The notes under the pieces are model-generated. The model saw only the letters and a program-made list of their open reading frames with translations, made no database searches and was not told the origin of the DNA. Positions 9,079-18,406 of a stretch of DNA of 64,000 bases are shown here, piece by piece (position 1 is the stretch's first letter; each line of letters begins with the position of its first letter). The position numbers were made by a program, and so were the translations under genes. The stretch is from Dysgonomonas mossii (lineage in GTDB: Bacteria; Bacteroidota; Bacteroidia; Bacteroidales; Dysgonomonadaceae), in contig NZ_SPPK01000001.1 in assembly GCF_004569505.1 (NCBI RefSeq), forward strand, positions 62,001 through 126,000. The letters run 5' to 3'.

Positions 9079-9948
9079 ATGGAAACAAGCGAATTATTAA
9101 AGAAAGTACGTCAGATAGAGATTAAAACCCGTGGATTATCCCGCAATATTTTTGCCGGTCAGTATCACTCTGCTTTTAAGGGGCGTGGTATGGCTTTCTC
9201 AGAAGTGCGAGAATATCAGTATGGAGACGATATCCGCGATATAGATTGGAACGTGACAGCACGATACAACAAGCCTTATGTAAAGGTCTTCGAAGAAGAA
9301 CGCGAGCTTACCGTTATGTTGCTTGTCGACGTTTCTGCCAGTCAGGATTTTGGTACACACCTTTCTGTAAAGAGAGATGTCGTAACCGAAATTGCTGCTA
9401 CTCTGGCCTTTTCTGCTATACAAAATAACGATAAGATCGGAGTAATCTTCTTTTCTGATAAGATCGAAAAATTCATCCCTCCAAAGAAAGGGAAGAAACA
9501 TATCTTGTACATTATCCGCGAATTGATCAACTTTCAGGCAGAAAGTCCCAAAACTGATATGGGAATGGCTCTGAAATTTTTGACGAATGCTATAAAAAAG
9601 AGATGTACAACCTTTATGATATCCGACTTTATTGATGTCAAAGATTACTACAATGCGCTCACGATAGCAAATCGTAAACACGATATTGTTGCGTTGCAGG
9701 TATATGATTCTCTCGAAACTCAGTTGCCTAGCATTGGTCTTATGAAGATACTGGATGCAGAGAGCGGAAGCGAACATTGGATCGACACCTCGTCTCGTAA
9801 GGTAAGACAGACGTATAAAGATTGGTGGCAGAAACAACAGGATAGTATGCAAACCTCATTCAATCGCAGCAAGGTGGACAGTGTATCGGTGCGTACCGAT
9901 GAAGATTATGTGAAAGCATTGTTGGCTTTATTTAAAAAGAGAAGTTGA
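9079..9948 (+). CDS. DUF58 protein with vWA-like fold (Bat operon)
   Basis: This 289-residue cytoplasmic protein carries the DUF58 core VREYQYGDDIRDIDWNVTAR (about residues 43-62), followed by a vWA-like metal-binding motif DVSAS (84-88) in VMLLVDVSAS. DUF58 genes normally follow MoxR genes directly, and the two products are thought to work together on membrane or periplasmic substrates. Here the order is kept but a four-helix-bundle gene separates them. A BatD/DUF4381-like gene starts 23 bases downstream, in line with one transcript. The biochemical role of DUF58 is not established. Confidence 0.92.
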   Translation: METSELLKKVRQIEIKTRGLSRNIFAGQYHSAFKGRGMAFSEVREYQYGDDIRDIDWNVTARYNKPYVKVFEEERELTVMLLVDVSASQDFGTHLSVKRDVVTEIAATLAFSAIQNNDKIGVIFFSDKIEKFIPPKKGKKHILYIIRELINFQAESPKTDMGMALKFLTNAIKKRCTTFMISDFIDVKDYYNALTIANRKHDIVALQVYDSLETQLPSIGLMKILDAESGSEHWIDTSSRKVRQTYKDWWQKQQDSMQTSFNRSKVDSVSVRTDEDYVKALLALFKKRS

Positions 9949-9971
9949 AAATAAAATCGATACATTGATAT

Positions 9972-11033
9972 ATGTTGAAATTGAAAAATATAATACTGCT
10001 TAGCTTATTCTTCTGTTTGAGTTTTGCGCTTCATGCACAAAAGTCGACCGTAAGGGCAACTATACAGCCGTCGGATATATTGATTGGTGAGCAGGCAGTT
10101 ATAAATGTAGAAGTTATTGCCCCAAAAGGGAAGAATATTATTTTCCCTGCCTACAAGGACACACTAATCAGGGGGGTAGAAGTTCTCGCGATGTTGAAGC
10201 CGGATACAACAATGACTGAGGTGATGACTATCAATCAGAAATACATTGTTACCTCATTCGACTCTACGCTGTATCATATACCTTATATGATGGTGATAGA
10301 TGGCATAGATACCCTGAAGACAAATGATTTTGGGCTCAAAGTGTCTGCTCCGCAACTATCCGACTCTACGTTAGCTTATCTCGAACGATTGAAAAATCAT
10401 GAGACTGACTCTATCGATTTTGCTAAGCTTCAGATTAACGATATCAAGGATGTCCAATCTCCTCCATTTGTATGGCTCGATTATTTGGAATACTTGTATA
10501 TACTTTTCCTGGCATCTCTTATTATATTATTGATTGCTGCCTTAGTTTATCTCTATTACAGGAAAAAGAAAAAAGGATATTATTTTACTCCTAAAATTGT
10601 ATTGCCTCCTCACGTCGAAGCATTGCAGGGTCTTGATAAACTCAAGGATTCAAAAATGTGGCAGCGAGGTATGGAGAAAGAATATTATACCGAATTGACT
10701 GATATCCTTCGTAAGTATATTGGTCGTCGTTTTGATATTGCTGCTCCCGAAATGATATCGGACGATATTATTGCCGCTGTTCATCTGGTTACAGATACAA
10801 AATCTGCGACAGACGGACTTGCTCAAATCCTGAAACTGTCCGATCTTGTGAAGTTTGCAAAATATACACCTTTTGCCGATGAAAACGACCTTAGTTTGGT
10901 TAATGCATTCTTGTTTGTAAATCAGACCAAGATAGAAGAAAGACCTACATTGGAAGAACAGAAGGAAGGAAAAGAAGCGCAGGGGGAAACAAGTGCAACA
11001 GGAAATCAAAATATGAATAATAAACAAAGCTAA
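9972..11033 (+). CDS. Bat-operon membrane protein, BatD-like N-terminus and DUF4381-like tail
   Basis: This 353-residue protein has a signal peptide (residues 1-22, ending LHAQ), an exported beta-rich domain of about 150 residues beginning VRATIQPSDILIGEQAVINVEV, which resembles the first domain of BatD, one membrane helix (about residues 172-195, YILFLASLIILLIAALVYLY) followed by RKKKK, and a cytoplasmic helical domain with YYTELTDILRKYIGRRF. This plan matches the unnamed gene usually found between DUF58 and batA in Bacteroidales. It probably anchors the vWA proteins at the inner membrane. The C-terminal tail is rich in Glu, Gln and Asn. Confidence 0.78.
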   Translation: MLKLKNIILLSLFFCLSFALHAQKSTVRATIQPSDILIGEQAVINVEVIAPKGKNIIFPAYKDTLIRGVEVLAMLKPDTTMTEVMTINQKYIVTSFDSTLYHIPYMMVIDGIDTLKTNDFGLKVSAPQLSDSTLAYLERLKNHETDSIDFAKLQINDIKDVQSPPFVWLDYLEYLYILFLASLIILLIAALVYLYYRKKKKGYYFTPKIVLPPHVEALQGLDKLKDSKMWQRGMEKEYYTELTDILRKYIGRRFDIAAPEMISDDIIAAVHLVTDTKSATDGLAQILKLSDLVKFAKYTPFADENDLSLVNAFLFVNQTKIEERPTLEEQKEGKEAQGETSATGNQNMNNKQS

Positions 11034-11044
11034 AAGATACAGAA

Positions 11045-12028
11045 ATGGAATATGCCAATCCGAAATATTTATACTTACTCTTATTGCTTATACCTCTTAT
11101 TGGGTGGTATATCTTTAAGCTAAGGAAAATGCAGGCTACATTCAAGTTGTCTTCTGGCTATGCATTCGAAAAAGCACCGTCGACACTGAGGGTATATATG
11201 CGTCACTTTCCCTTTTTGTTGAGGGTAATTGCTATTGCCCTTGTTATAATAGTGTTGGCAAGACCTCAGAGTGTCAATTCTTCAGATATATCCAAGTCGG
11301 AAGGGATAGACATTATTATGGCGCTGGATATATCAGGAACCATGATGGCGAACGACTTCTCTCCAACTCGTTTGGAGGCGGCAAAGAAAGTTGCATCCGA
11401 ATTTATCAACGACAGGCAAAGCGACCGTATCGGTTTGGTCATTTTTGCGGGTGAGAGTTTTACTCAATGTCCGTTGACTACAGACCACCGGGTACTTCTC
11501 AACTTATTGAGCGAAGTTAAATTCGGAATGATAGAAGATGGTACAGCCATAGGATTGGGACTAGCCAACTCCGTAAACAGATTGAAAGACAGTCAGTCGA
11601 AATCTCGTGTTGTTATCCTTCTGACAGACGGTTCTAACAACGCCGGACAGATTGCGCCGTTGACAGCTGCTGAGCTGGCCGCATCATACGGAATACGTGT
11701 TTATACGATTGGTATAGGTTCGAGAGGAACGTCAGTGGCACGTGTCATGACTCCGTACGGAATGCAATCGATGAATGTATCGGGCGACTTTGACGAACGC
11801 ACATTGACCGAGATAGCCTCTAAAACGGGAGGTTCGTACTTCCGTGCTACGGACAATACCAGTTTGAGTGGCATATATGACGAAATAGATCAAATGGAAA
11901 AGTCTCATATAAGTGTAAATACTGTGACAAAGCGTAAAGAGCTTTATTTGCCTTTTGCAATTATGGCTTTAGTGCTGATCGGAGGAGAACTTATTCTGCG
12001 ACGTACATGGTTGAGAAATATTCCATAA
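11045..12028 (+). CDS. batA: BatA, membrane-anchored vWA protein
   Basis: This 327-residue protein starts with a membrane helix (residues 8-25), has a second at about 57-73, a periplasmic vWA domain, and a last helix near the C-terminus (FAIMALVLIGGELIL). The metal-ion-dependent adhesion site is DISGT (95-99), a Ser-to-Thr variant of DxSxS. The domain continues with DRIGLVIFAGESFTQCPLT and VVILLTDGSNNAG. The name comes from the Bacteroides aerotolerance operon, where batA-E loss reduces oxygen tolerance. It is 11 bases downstream of the previous gene. Confidence 0.93.
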   Translation: MEYANPKYLYLLLLLIPLIGWYIFKLRKMQATFKLSSGYAFEKAPSTLRVYMRHFPFLLRVIAIALVIIVLARPQSVNSSDISKSEGIDIIMALDISGTMMANDFSPTRLEAAKKVASEFINDRQSDRIGLVIFAGESFTQCPLTTDHRVLLNLLSEVKFGMIEDGTAIGLGLANSVNRLKDSQSKSRVVILLTDGSNNAGQIAPLTAAELAASYGIRVYTIGIGSRGTSVARVMTPYGMQSMNVSGDFDERTLTEIASKTGGSYFRATDNTSLSGIYDEIDQMEKSHISVNTVTKRKELYLPFAIMALVLIGGELILRRTWLRNIP

Positions 12029-12052
12029 ATAAAACAAGTGTAAGCATTAATT

Positions 12053-13081
12053 ATGAGTGTATTTAAGTTTGCAAATCCCGAATTCCTATATTTGTTCCTT
12101 GCCATACCTTTATTTGTTATTGGCTTTATCTTATTGAATATAGCTAAACGTAAAAGTGTGGAAAAGCTGGGGACATTGTCTTTGGTGAAGAAAATGATGC
12201 CGGAACTATCGTTAAAACGTTCTTATCTTAAATTTTGGATAACGATGGTTGCAATAGGATTTGGTATCATCGTTTTGGCTCGTCCACAATTTGGGACAAA
12301 GGTTGAGAAAGTAGATAAAAAAGGAATAGAGCTGGTTATTGCTATAGACGTTTCTAATTCGATGATGGCGGAAGATATAAGCCCGAGCCGATTGGTAAAG
12401 GCAAAGCAAATATTGACTCGTATTATCGATGAACGTAAGAATGATAAGGTAGCAATTGTGGTTTTTGCAGGAGAGGCATTTATACAGTTACCTCTGACAC
12501 CTGACAATCAATCGGCGAAGTTATTCCTCGAAACGATCAATCCGAGTCTTGTGCCTGTACAGGGTACTGCCATTGGTAGTGCTATAGATATGAGCATGAG
12601 TTGCTTCTCTAACGATGCCGATATAGATAAAGCTATTGTGCTTATCACAGACGGAGAGGGGCATGAGGGTAATGCAGAAGAGGCTGCTGCCCGTGCTGCG
12701 AGTAAAGGTGTGCATGTGAATGTAGTAGGAATAGGAACGGCAGAGGGTGCAATGATTCCCGAAGCTGAAAATTCACGAGATATAAAAAGGGACACGCAAG
12801 GGCAACCCGTAGTTACCAAGCTTAATGAAGAAATGTGTCGTCAGATAGCAAAAGCCGGAGAAGGATTGTATGCGCATGCTGATAATTCTAACAGTGCGCT
12901 GAAAAGCTTACAGGCAGAGCTGGATAAACTACAGAAGAAAGAAATAGATGGTATTGCATATTCTGAATATGACGAAAAATATCAGATTTTTGCATGGGCT
13001 CTATTGGTTTTACTCTTTGTAGAGATTTGTATCTTCGAAAAGAAGAATAGAATATTCAGAAATATAAGGTTGTTTAAGTAA
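12053..13081 (+). CDS. batB: BatB, membrane-anchored vWA protein
   Basis: Paralogue of BatA, 342 residues, with membrane helices at about 11-30 and 61-76, a vWA domain with intact MIDAS motif DVSNS (99-103), KVAIVVFAGEAFIQLPLT and KAIVLITDGEGHEG, and a C-terminal helix (FAWALLVLLFVEICIF) followed by a basic tail. It is expected to form a membrane complex with BatA. It starts 24 bases after batA. A 110-base gap without a gene separates it from batC, the widest gap in the operon. Confidence 0.93.
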   Translation: MSVFKFANPEFLYLFLAIPLFVIGFILLNIAKRKSVEKLGTLSLVKKMMPELSLKRSYLKFWITMVAIGFGIIVLARPQFGTKVEKVDKKGIELVIAIDVSNSMMAEDISPSRLVKAKQILTRIIDERKNDKVAIVVFAGEAFIQLPLTPDNQSAKLFLETINPSLVPVQGTAIGSAIDMSMSCFSNDADIDKAIVLITDGEGHEGNAEEAAARAASKGVHVNVVGIGTAEGAMIPEAENSRDIKRDTQGQPVVTKLNEEMCRQIAKAGEGLYAHADNSNSALKSLQAELDKLQKKEIDGIAYSEYDEKYQIFAWALLVLLFVEICIFEKKNRIFRNIRLFK

Positions 13082-13191
13082 GATAAGTAATGCACGTTTT
13101 TTGTCATGCTAAGGTAACGAAGAGCTTAGTCGGAGAGATATAAGATTTATTACTTTGTTTTGAAATGACATCATAATTGAATATCGACGAA

Positions 13192-13989
13192 ATGAAAAAA
13201 ATTATATTTATAACACTTTTTACCCTGATCGCAGTTAGTTTATCGGCTCAGAAAGAATCACGCAAAGCCGTTCGCTCAGGTAATAAGGCATATAAAGACC
13301 AACGATACGGTGCTGCCGAAGCCGAATATCACAAAGCGCTGAAAGATGATGCCGCATCGAAAGAAGCTTCATTCAATCTTGCAAACGCATATTACAAACA
13401 ACAAAAGTGGGACGATGCCTTGAAAGAGTATCAACATTATCTCACATTGGAGAATCAGAATCCCATCAAGATGAGTGCTGCTTGGAGTAATATGGGAAAC
13501 ACTTTCTTGAAAAAGAAAGCAAATGAAAAAGGACAAGGTCAACAAGCTCCCGTACCTCAGGGGCAGCAGCCCCAACAACCCCAACAACAACAGGGGGATA
13601 ATCTGAAAATGTCGATGGAAGCGTATAAGAACGCATTGCGTTTGAATCCGAAAGATGATAATACACGTTATAATCTGGCTGTTGTACAGAAAATGATACA
13701 AGACCGACAAAACGAAGATCAGAATAAGGATCAAAATAAAGATCAGAACAAAGATCAAAAACAAGACCAAAATAAGGATCAAAACCAAGACCAGAATCAG
13801 AACAAGGATCAGAAACAAGACCAAAAAGATCAGAAGGATCAAAATCAAATGTCGCAAGACAATATGCAACAGATGTTGCAAGCTATAGAGCAAGACGAAA
13901 AAAATACTCAAGAACGCGTAAACCAAGCGAAGGCTCAGGAACGCAAACAAAAGAATGAAAATAACAGAAAGCAGAATAAAGACTGGTAA
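13192..13989 (+). CDS. batC: BatC, exported TPR protein
   Basis: This 265-residue protein has a signal peptide (MKKIIFITLFTLIAVSLSAQ). I chose the ATG at 13192 because it starts this signal peptide; the frame extends 15 bases upstream only to a TTG. Tetratricopeptide repeats occupy about residues 25-90 and 135-170, separated by a Pro/Gln-rich linker (PQGQQPQQPQQQQ). They are followed by a run of Asp-Gln-Asn-Lys units (about 176-219) and a charged helical tail. BatC normally works with BatB and BatE as a periplasmic scaffold. The low-complexity section is unusually long. Confidence 0.88.
   Translation: MKKIIFITLFTLIAVSLSAQKESRKAVRSGNKAYKDQRYGAAEAEYHKALKDDAASKEASFNLANAYYKQQKWDDALKEYQHYLTLENQNPIKMSAAWSNMGNTFLKKKANEKGQGQQAPVPQGQQPQQPQQQQGDNLKMSMEAYKNALRLNPKDDNTRYNLAVVQKMIQDRQNEDQNKDQNKDQNKDQKQDQNKDQNQDQNQNKDQKQDQKDQKDQNQMSQDNMQQMLQAIEQDEKNTQERVNQAKAQERKQKNENNRKQNKDW
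13717..13848 (+). repeat. 12-base tandem repeat inside batC
   Basis: About eleven degenerate copies of GATCARAAYAAR encode Asp-Gln-Asn-Lys units. Because the period is a multiple of three, gain or loss of units keeps the frame, so the array can change length without breaking the protein. Confidence 0.8.
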
Positions 13990-13991
13990 TA

Positions 13992-14846
13992 ATGAAAAGA
14001 AGTAATATTCTCTCATTTCATCGGCTTTTAGTTTTGTTCTTCGCCTTATCTTTTTATATCTCTTTAGCAGGACAGGAGAACAAAGTGAGGATAAAAGCAC
14101 CTGAAACGGTAACTGTTGGAGAGCAGTTTACAGTCGCTTATATTGTGGAAAGTGATAAGGAAGTGAAAGAACCTGTAATCATCAAAAATATGAATGGGTT
14201 TGAAATTCTTTACGGGCCTTCTTTGTCCGCATCAAGTTCTACCGTGTTTAAAAAAGGGAAGAGGGTACAGTCTTTTTCGGCTACATCAACCTATATACTT
14301 CGTGCACCCGAAAAGGGTAAGTTTTCTTTGCCACAGGCAGAAGTGAATATCGATGGTAAGAAGTATAAATCGGAAAGTTTAAAGATAGAAGTACGATCAC
14401 TAGAAGAGAATATAGCTAAGGTGAAGGATGTAGATGCTTTTCTAAAAGTGGTAGCCTCCAAAACCAGTGTTAACCTCTCGGATACGTTAACCCTCTCTTA
14501 TCGTCTATATACAACAAAGGATATATATAAGATCGTGGATGTAGACTTTCCGTATCCGAATGATTTCTATTCAAGTGATATAACCCGCTTGAGACAGTCA
14601 TTTTCTGAAGAAGTAATAAACGGAAAAACATACAAAGTAGTGGAAATGCGAAAACTACTCTTGCAACCTCGCAAAATCGGAGAAATGGTATTGCCCGAGG
14701 GTTCAGTGACTGTTCAGTATTCGACTCCTACCGGACGGAAAGTAAGAGATATTTGGGGAGATGTATACGACGAGTCGGTGACTAACGACAAGGTGCTGAA
14801 AATAGATTCGGTAGTTATACGTGTTCAAGACTTGAAAGCTATATAA
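13992..14846 (+). CDS. Short BatD paralogue without membrane anchor
   Basis: This 284-residue exported protein has a signal peptide (about residues 1-27, ending YISLAGQ) and a BatD-like region: VRIKAPETVTVGEQFTVAYI, then GFEILYGPSLSASSSTVF and YILRAPEKGKFSLP, each with a counterpart in the full BatD next door (GFDILFGPSVSQVYSS, TYVLMANAEGTFTLP). It stops after the second beta domain and has no membrane helix or cytoplasmic tail. It lies 2 bases after batC and 52 bases before batD, in one transcript. I infer a tandem duplication of batD followed by loss of the 3' half or by specialisation. Confidence 0.8.
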   Translation: MKRSNILSFHRLLVLFFALSFYISLAGQENKVRIKAPETVTVGEQFTVAYIVESDKEVKEPVIIKNMNGFEILYGPSLSASSSTVFKKGKRVQSFSATSTYILRAPEKGKFSLPQAEVNIDGKKYKSESLKIEVRSLEENIAKVKDVDAFLKVVASKTSVNLSDTLTLSYRLYTTKDIYKIVDVDFPYPNDFYSSDITRLRQSFSEEVINGKTYKVVEMRKLLLQPRKIGEMVLPEGSVTVQYSTPTGRKVRDIWGDVYDESVTNDKVLKIDSVVIRVQDLKAI

Positions 14847-14898
14847 AGTAAAAATATTACTTTTGTGATAATCTTTAGAAAAATAAATTGAGAGAGTA

Positions 14899-16734
14899 AT
14901 GAAGAGGTGTTCGTTTTTATTGATATTATTACTCATAAGTGTTTCAAAAATATTGGCCGATGACATCTCGTTTGTCATCAATGCTCCTGCATCTACCGTA
15001 AAAGGAGCTCAGATACAACTGCAATATATATTGAAAGGAGGGAGTGGAAACAATATCCAGATTCCTGATGAGATAAGAGGATTTGATATTCTTTTCGGAC
15101 CTTCTGTATCTCAGGTTTATAGCTCTTCTAATATCAATGGGAAAGTTAGCTCGGAGAGCAATACAACTTTCACCTATGTACTGATGGCTAATGCTGAAGG
15201 GACATTTACACTACCTGCTGCGTCAATTAAGGCTAATGGTAAGAATTATAGGTCGGGAACGGCTCAAATAAAAGTATTGCCACCCGATAAGAACGCACAG
15301 CCTCAACAGCCGGGACGTAATCCTCAAGTTATTACCCAGACATCAAAAGAAGGAAATGTGAGTCCTGATGATGCCTTTGTAAGAGCCATATTCTCTAAAA
15401 CTAAAGTAAAAGAACAGGAAGCTGTTGTAGTAACATTCCGATTCTATACCGTACTTAATATCAGAGATGTTGGTAAAATACAATTCCCTGAATTTGAAGG
15501 CTTCATGACAGAGGATTTTGATATGGCCACAAACCGACAAATGACAGCTGAGCATTATAAAGGTCGAAACTACATGGCAATAGATGTAAAGAAGACCTTG
15601 TTGTTCCCTCAACGCTCGGGCAAGATAACCATTCCTTCGGGAACGATGGAGATTGTTTTTGAGGTTTCTTCAGGACGTAAAGTACAGACCTTCTTCGGTC
15701 CTCAGGATGTGATGACAGAAGCTAAGAAGATATTGAAAACAACACCTGTTACTGTCGATATTTCGGCTCTTCCGTTACAAGATAAACCTGCTAACTTTTC
15801 GGGAGCAGTGGGTGCATTTACGTTTACGCCTACTATTTCTTCACAGAAAGTGAAAGCGAATGATGCTGTAACCATCAAGCTAAATATTTCGGGTACAGGT
15901 AACCTGAAGCTTATAAAGAATCCGGAAATAAAATTCCCTAAAGATATAGAGACTTACGATCCTCAGGTGAAAAACGATTATAAGTTGACTGAGAACGGTT
16001 TGTCGGGTACAAAGACGATAGAATATATGTTTATCCCTCGTTATCCGGGTAAGTTTACTATTCCTCCTATCGAATTTTCATATTTCGATACACGTACCAA
16101 TACTTACAAAACGGTATCTTCTCCATCTTACGAATTGGATGTAGATAAAGATCCGAATGCAGGGAAGAATGTATCAACAAGCTATTCTAATCAGAAGGAA
16201 CTGGAGATAAATCAGGATATACGTTATATAAAAACAGGCAGCTACTCGTTTAAGAATCCGAACGACTTTTTTGTCGGCTCTCTTTCCTATGTTCTTTGCT
16301 ATCTCATCCCGCTTGCATTGTTTATTATCTTCTCGATTATATATAGGAAGCAAATACAGGCAAATGCAGATATAGCCCTGATGCGTACCAAGAAGGCAAA
16401 TAAAGTTGCAACTAAACGCCTGAAACTTGCCAAACAATATTTGCTTACACATAAAAAAGATAATTTCTACGAAGAGATACTTCGTGCTGTGTGGGGATAT
16501 CTGAGCGATAAACTGACTATTCCGGTAGCTGATCTCAATAGAGAGAATATTGAAACAGAGCTTCGCAAATACGGAGTTGGAGACGATATTATAGGAACGT
16601 TTATAAATATACTCGATACCGGAGAGTTTGCACGTTATGCTCCGTCAGAATCGGATGATGCGATGGATAAGCTCTATAACGATACGGTAGATGCTATCGG
16701 TAAAATGGAAAATACAATCAAAAAAATAAAATAA
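14899..16734 (+). CDS. batD: BatD, oxygen-tolerance membrane protein
   Basis: This 611-residue protein has a signal peptide (residues 1-20), three or more tandem beta-sandwich domains facing the periplasm (about 22-440), one membrane helix (about 462-482, VLCYLIPLALFIIFSIIY) and a cytoplasmic helical domain ending at the C-terminus. GFDILFGPSVS and the repeat of the same strand pattern near residue 300 are BatD family features. A Gln/Pro-rich linker (QPQQPGRNPQ) separates the first two domains. Its stop overlaps the batE start by one base (TAATG), which points to coupled translation. Confidence 0.93.
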   Translation: MKRCSFLLILLLISVSKILADDISFVINAPASTVKGAQIQLQYILKGGSGNNIQIPDEIRGFDILFGPSVSQVYSSSNINGKVSSESNTTFTYVLMANAEGTFTLPAASIKANGKNYRSGTAQIKVLPPDKNAQPQQPGRNPQVITQTSKEGNVSPDDAFVRAIFSKTKVKEQEAVVVTFRFYTVLNIRDVGKIQFPEFEGFMTEDFDMATNRQMTAEHYKGRNYMAIDVKKTLLFPQRSGKITIPSGTMEIVFEVSSGRKVQTFFGPQDVMTEAKKILKTTPVTVDISALPLQDKPANFSGAVGAFTFTPTISSQKVKANDAVTIKLNISGTGNLKLIKNPEIKFPKDIETYDPQVKNDYKLTENGLSGTKTIEYMFIPRYPGKFTIPPIEFSYFDTRTNTYKTVSSPSYELDVDKDPNAGKNVSTSYSNQKELEINQDIRYIKTGSYSFKNPNDFFVGSLSYVLCYLIPLALFIIFSIIYRKQIQANADIALMRTKKANKVATKRLKLAKQYLLTHKKDNFYEEILRAVWGYLSDKLTIPVADLNRENIETELRKYGVGDDIIGTFINILDTGEFARYAPSESDDAMDKLYNDTVDAIGKMENTIKKIK

Positions 16735-17588
16735 TGATGCGTGAGATGAAACGAGTCATATTATCATACATATTCTTCCTTTTTGTATTCGCTATATCTT
16801 CATATGCACAAGATACAACCAATGTAAAAGTAGATAGTGCAACAGTGAAGCCTTCTGCTACGATTGCAGACAATAAGGGCGGTGATAATACTGTATTTGA
16901 TAAAGCGAACGAGTTATACAATAGCGGAGACTTCCGCAAAGCAATAGATTTGCTCGAAAACGAAAAGAATGAACAAAAGAAACAGGGGTTAGAGTCTGCG
17001 GAATTATATTATAACCTTGGGAACTCATATTATCGGGTTAATGAAATTGCAAAAGCCCGCCTATATTACGAAAGAGCACATTTGCTCGATCCGGGAGACA
17101 GGGATACGAAGCATAATATAGATTATATTATGACTAAGATTGAAGATAAGATTCCTGTTGCTGATACGTTCTTTCTTAGCATCTGGTTCAATGGGGTACA
17201 AAATCTGTTTAGCTCAAATAGTTGGGCGAATATCGGTGTTGTTTCATTTCTCCTATTGATCGGCTGTTTAGTATTATTCTTCTTCACGAAACTGATTACG
17301 ATTAAAAAAATAGCTTTCTATACCGGCATAGTATTCATTATAGTCGTTATATTTGCCAATGTGTTTTCGTTTAGGCAAAAGAGCCGCTTGGAATACCGGG
17401 ACACAGCGGTAGTAATGGCTGCTTCGGCTTCTATGGTTAGCTCTCCCGATATAAATAGCAAAGAGCTTACAGTATTGCACGCAGGAACGAAGGTGTCGAT
17501 AACAAAAGAAGATCGTAACTGGCTTGAAGTAGAAATAGATAATGGTACAGTGGGCTGGATACAACGCGATAAACTGGAAATAATCTGA
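16734..17588 (+). CDS. batE: BatE, TPR and SH3-like membrane protein
   Basis: This 284-residue protein has a signal peptide (about residues 1-24, ending SSYAQ), TPR motifs (ANELYNSGDFRKAIDLLE, then AELYYNLGNSYYRVNEIAKARLYYERA, about residues 60-125), two membrane helices (about 162-182 and 190-208), and a C-terminal SH3-like domain with LHAGTKVSITKEDRNWLEVEI and GWIQRDKLEII. It is the last Bat gene and is linked to batD by a one-base overlap. In a later ATG choice (codon 5), the signal peptide would begin MKRVIL. Confidence 0.92.
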   Translation: MMREMKRVILSYIFFLFVFAISSYAQDTTNVKVDSATVKPSATIADNKGGDNTVFDKANELYNSGDFRKAIDLLENEKNEQKKQGLESAELYYNLGNSYYRVNEIAKARLYYERAHLLDPGDRDTKHNIDYIMTKIEDKIPVADTFFLSIWFNGVQNLFSSNSWANIGVVSFLLLIGCLVLFFFTKLITIKKIAFYTGIVFIIVVIFANVFSFRQKSRLEYRDTAVVMAASASMVSSPDINSKELTVLHAGTKVSITKEDRNWLEVEIDNGTVGWIQRDKLEII

Positions 17589-17632
17589 TTCCTTTTCTTC
17601 CATTTATATATTTACATGAGAATATTATTTTA

Positions 17633-18328
17633 ATGAGTTTAGTAGAACGAATTTTACCCTATGAGAGGAATCTCTTTTTGTGGCTTAATGATCAGCATAC
17701 CTCTTATTGGGATGTTTTTATGTGGATATATAGCGGCAAGCTTGTATGGCTTCCACTCGCAATCGTTGCAATAGGTGTTTTTGTTTACAAAATAAAATGG
17801 AAAGAGGCACTTCTGTTATTACTCTGTGCCGTTTTGGTTGGCGTGCTTTGTGACTATGTCTCTTCTTCTCTAATAAAGCCCTTTTTTGAACGTCTCAGAC
17901 CTACCCATCATCCCGACTTTCAGAACTATGTAGACACTGTGCGTAATTACCGGGGAGGAAAGTATGGGTTTATATCCAATCATGCCGCTAATGGTTTTGG
18001 TATTGTCGCTTTTACATCTCTACTTTTCAGATATAAATATTATACAATCACCGTTCTTTTATGGGCATGCATAACAGGGTACTCCCGAATATACCTTGGA
18101 GTGCATTTTGTATCCGACGTTGTTGGAGGTGCAATATGGGGTGCATTGGTCGGTATTTCTATGTATTATGTTTATTTAACCTCACGCAGGTATATCTTAA
18201 AAGTTCCTAAAGAAGAACTGAAAATTCCTGTCTACACAAAAGTTAGGGCTCAGATACTAATGTGCACGATTTGGGTTCTGGTGATTTCGATCGCCATTTA
18301 TAGCGCAGTATTTAATATTCCCACATAA
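17633..18328 (+). CDS. PAP2-family membrane phosphatase
   Basis: This 231-residue inner-membrane protein of the phosphatidic-acid-phosphatase 2 family has about six helices. All three catalytic motifs are present: KPFFERLRP (82-90), SNHA (115-118, standing for PSGH) and SRIYLGVHFVSD (151-162), with catalytic His117, His158 and Asp162. Likely substrates are undecaprenyl pyrophosphate or a lipid phosphate such as phosphatidylglycerol phosphate or lipid A. It starts 44 bases after batE and could be read through from the Bat operon. Confidence 0.9.
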   Translation: MSLVERILPYERNLFLWLNDQHTSYWDVFMWIYSGKLVWLPLAIVAIGVFVYKIKWKEALLLLLCAVLVGVLCDYVSSSLIKPFFERLRPTHHPDFQNYVDTVRNYRGGKYGFISNHAANGFGIVAFTSLLFRYKYYTITVLLWACITGYSRIYLGVHFVSDVVGGAIWGALVGISMYYVYLTSRRYILKVPKEELKIPVYTKVRAQILMCTIWVLVISIAIYSAVFNIPT

Positions 18329-18406
18329 AATCCATTGTTTTTCAAAAAAGAATTTTATAACTTTAGAACATATTCCTAATCATTTACCATTTAAAACTTA
18401 GAGAGT

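Noticed and set aside
13369..14100. Long minus-strand frame opposite batC
   Set aside because: It is the reverse-strand shadow of the Asp-Gln-Asn-Lys repeat, giving a Leu/Ile-rich artefact.
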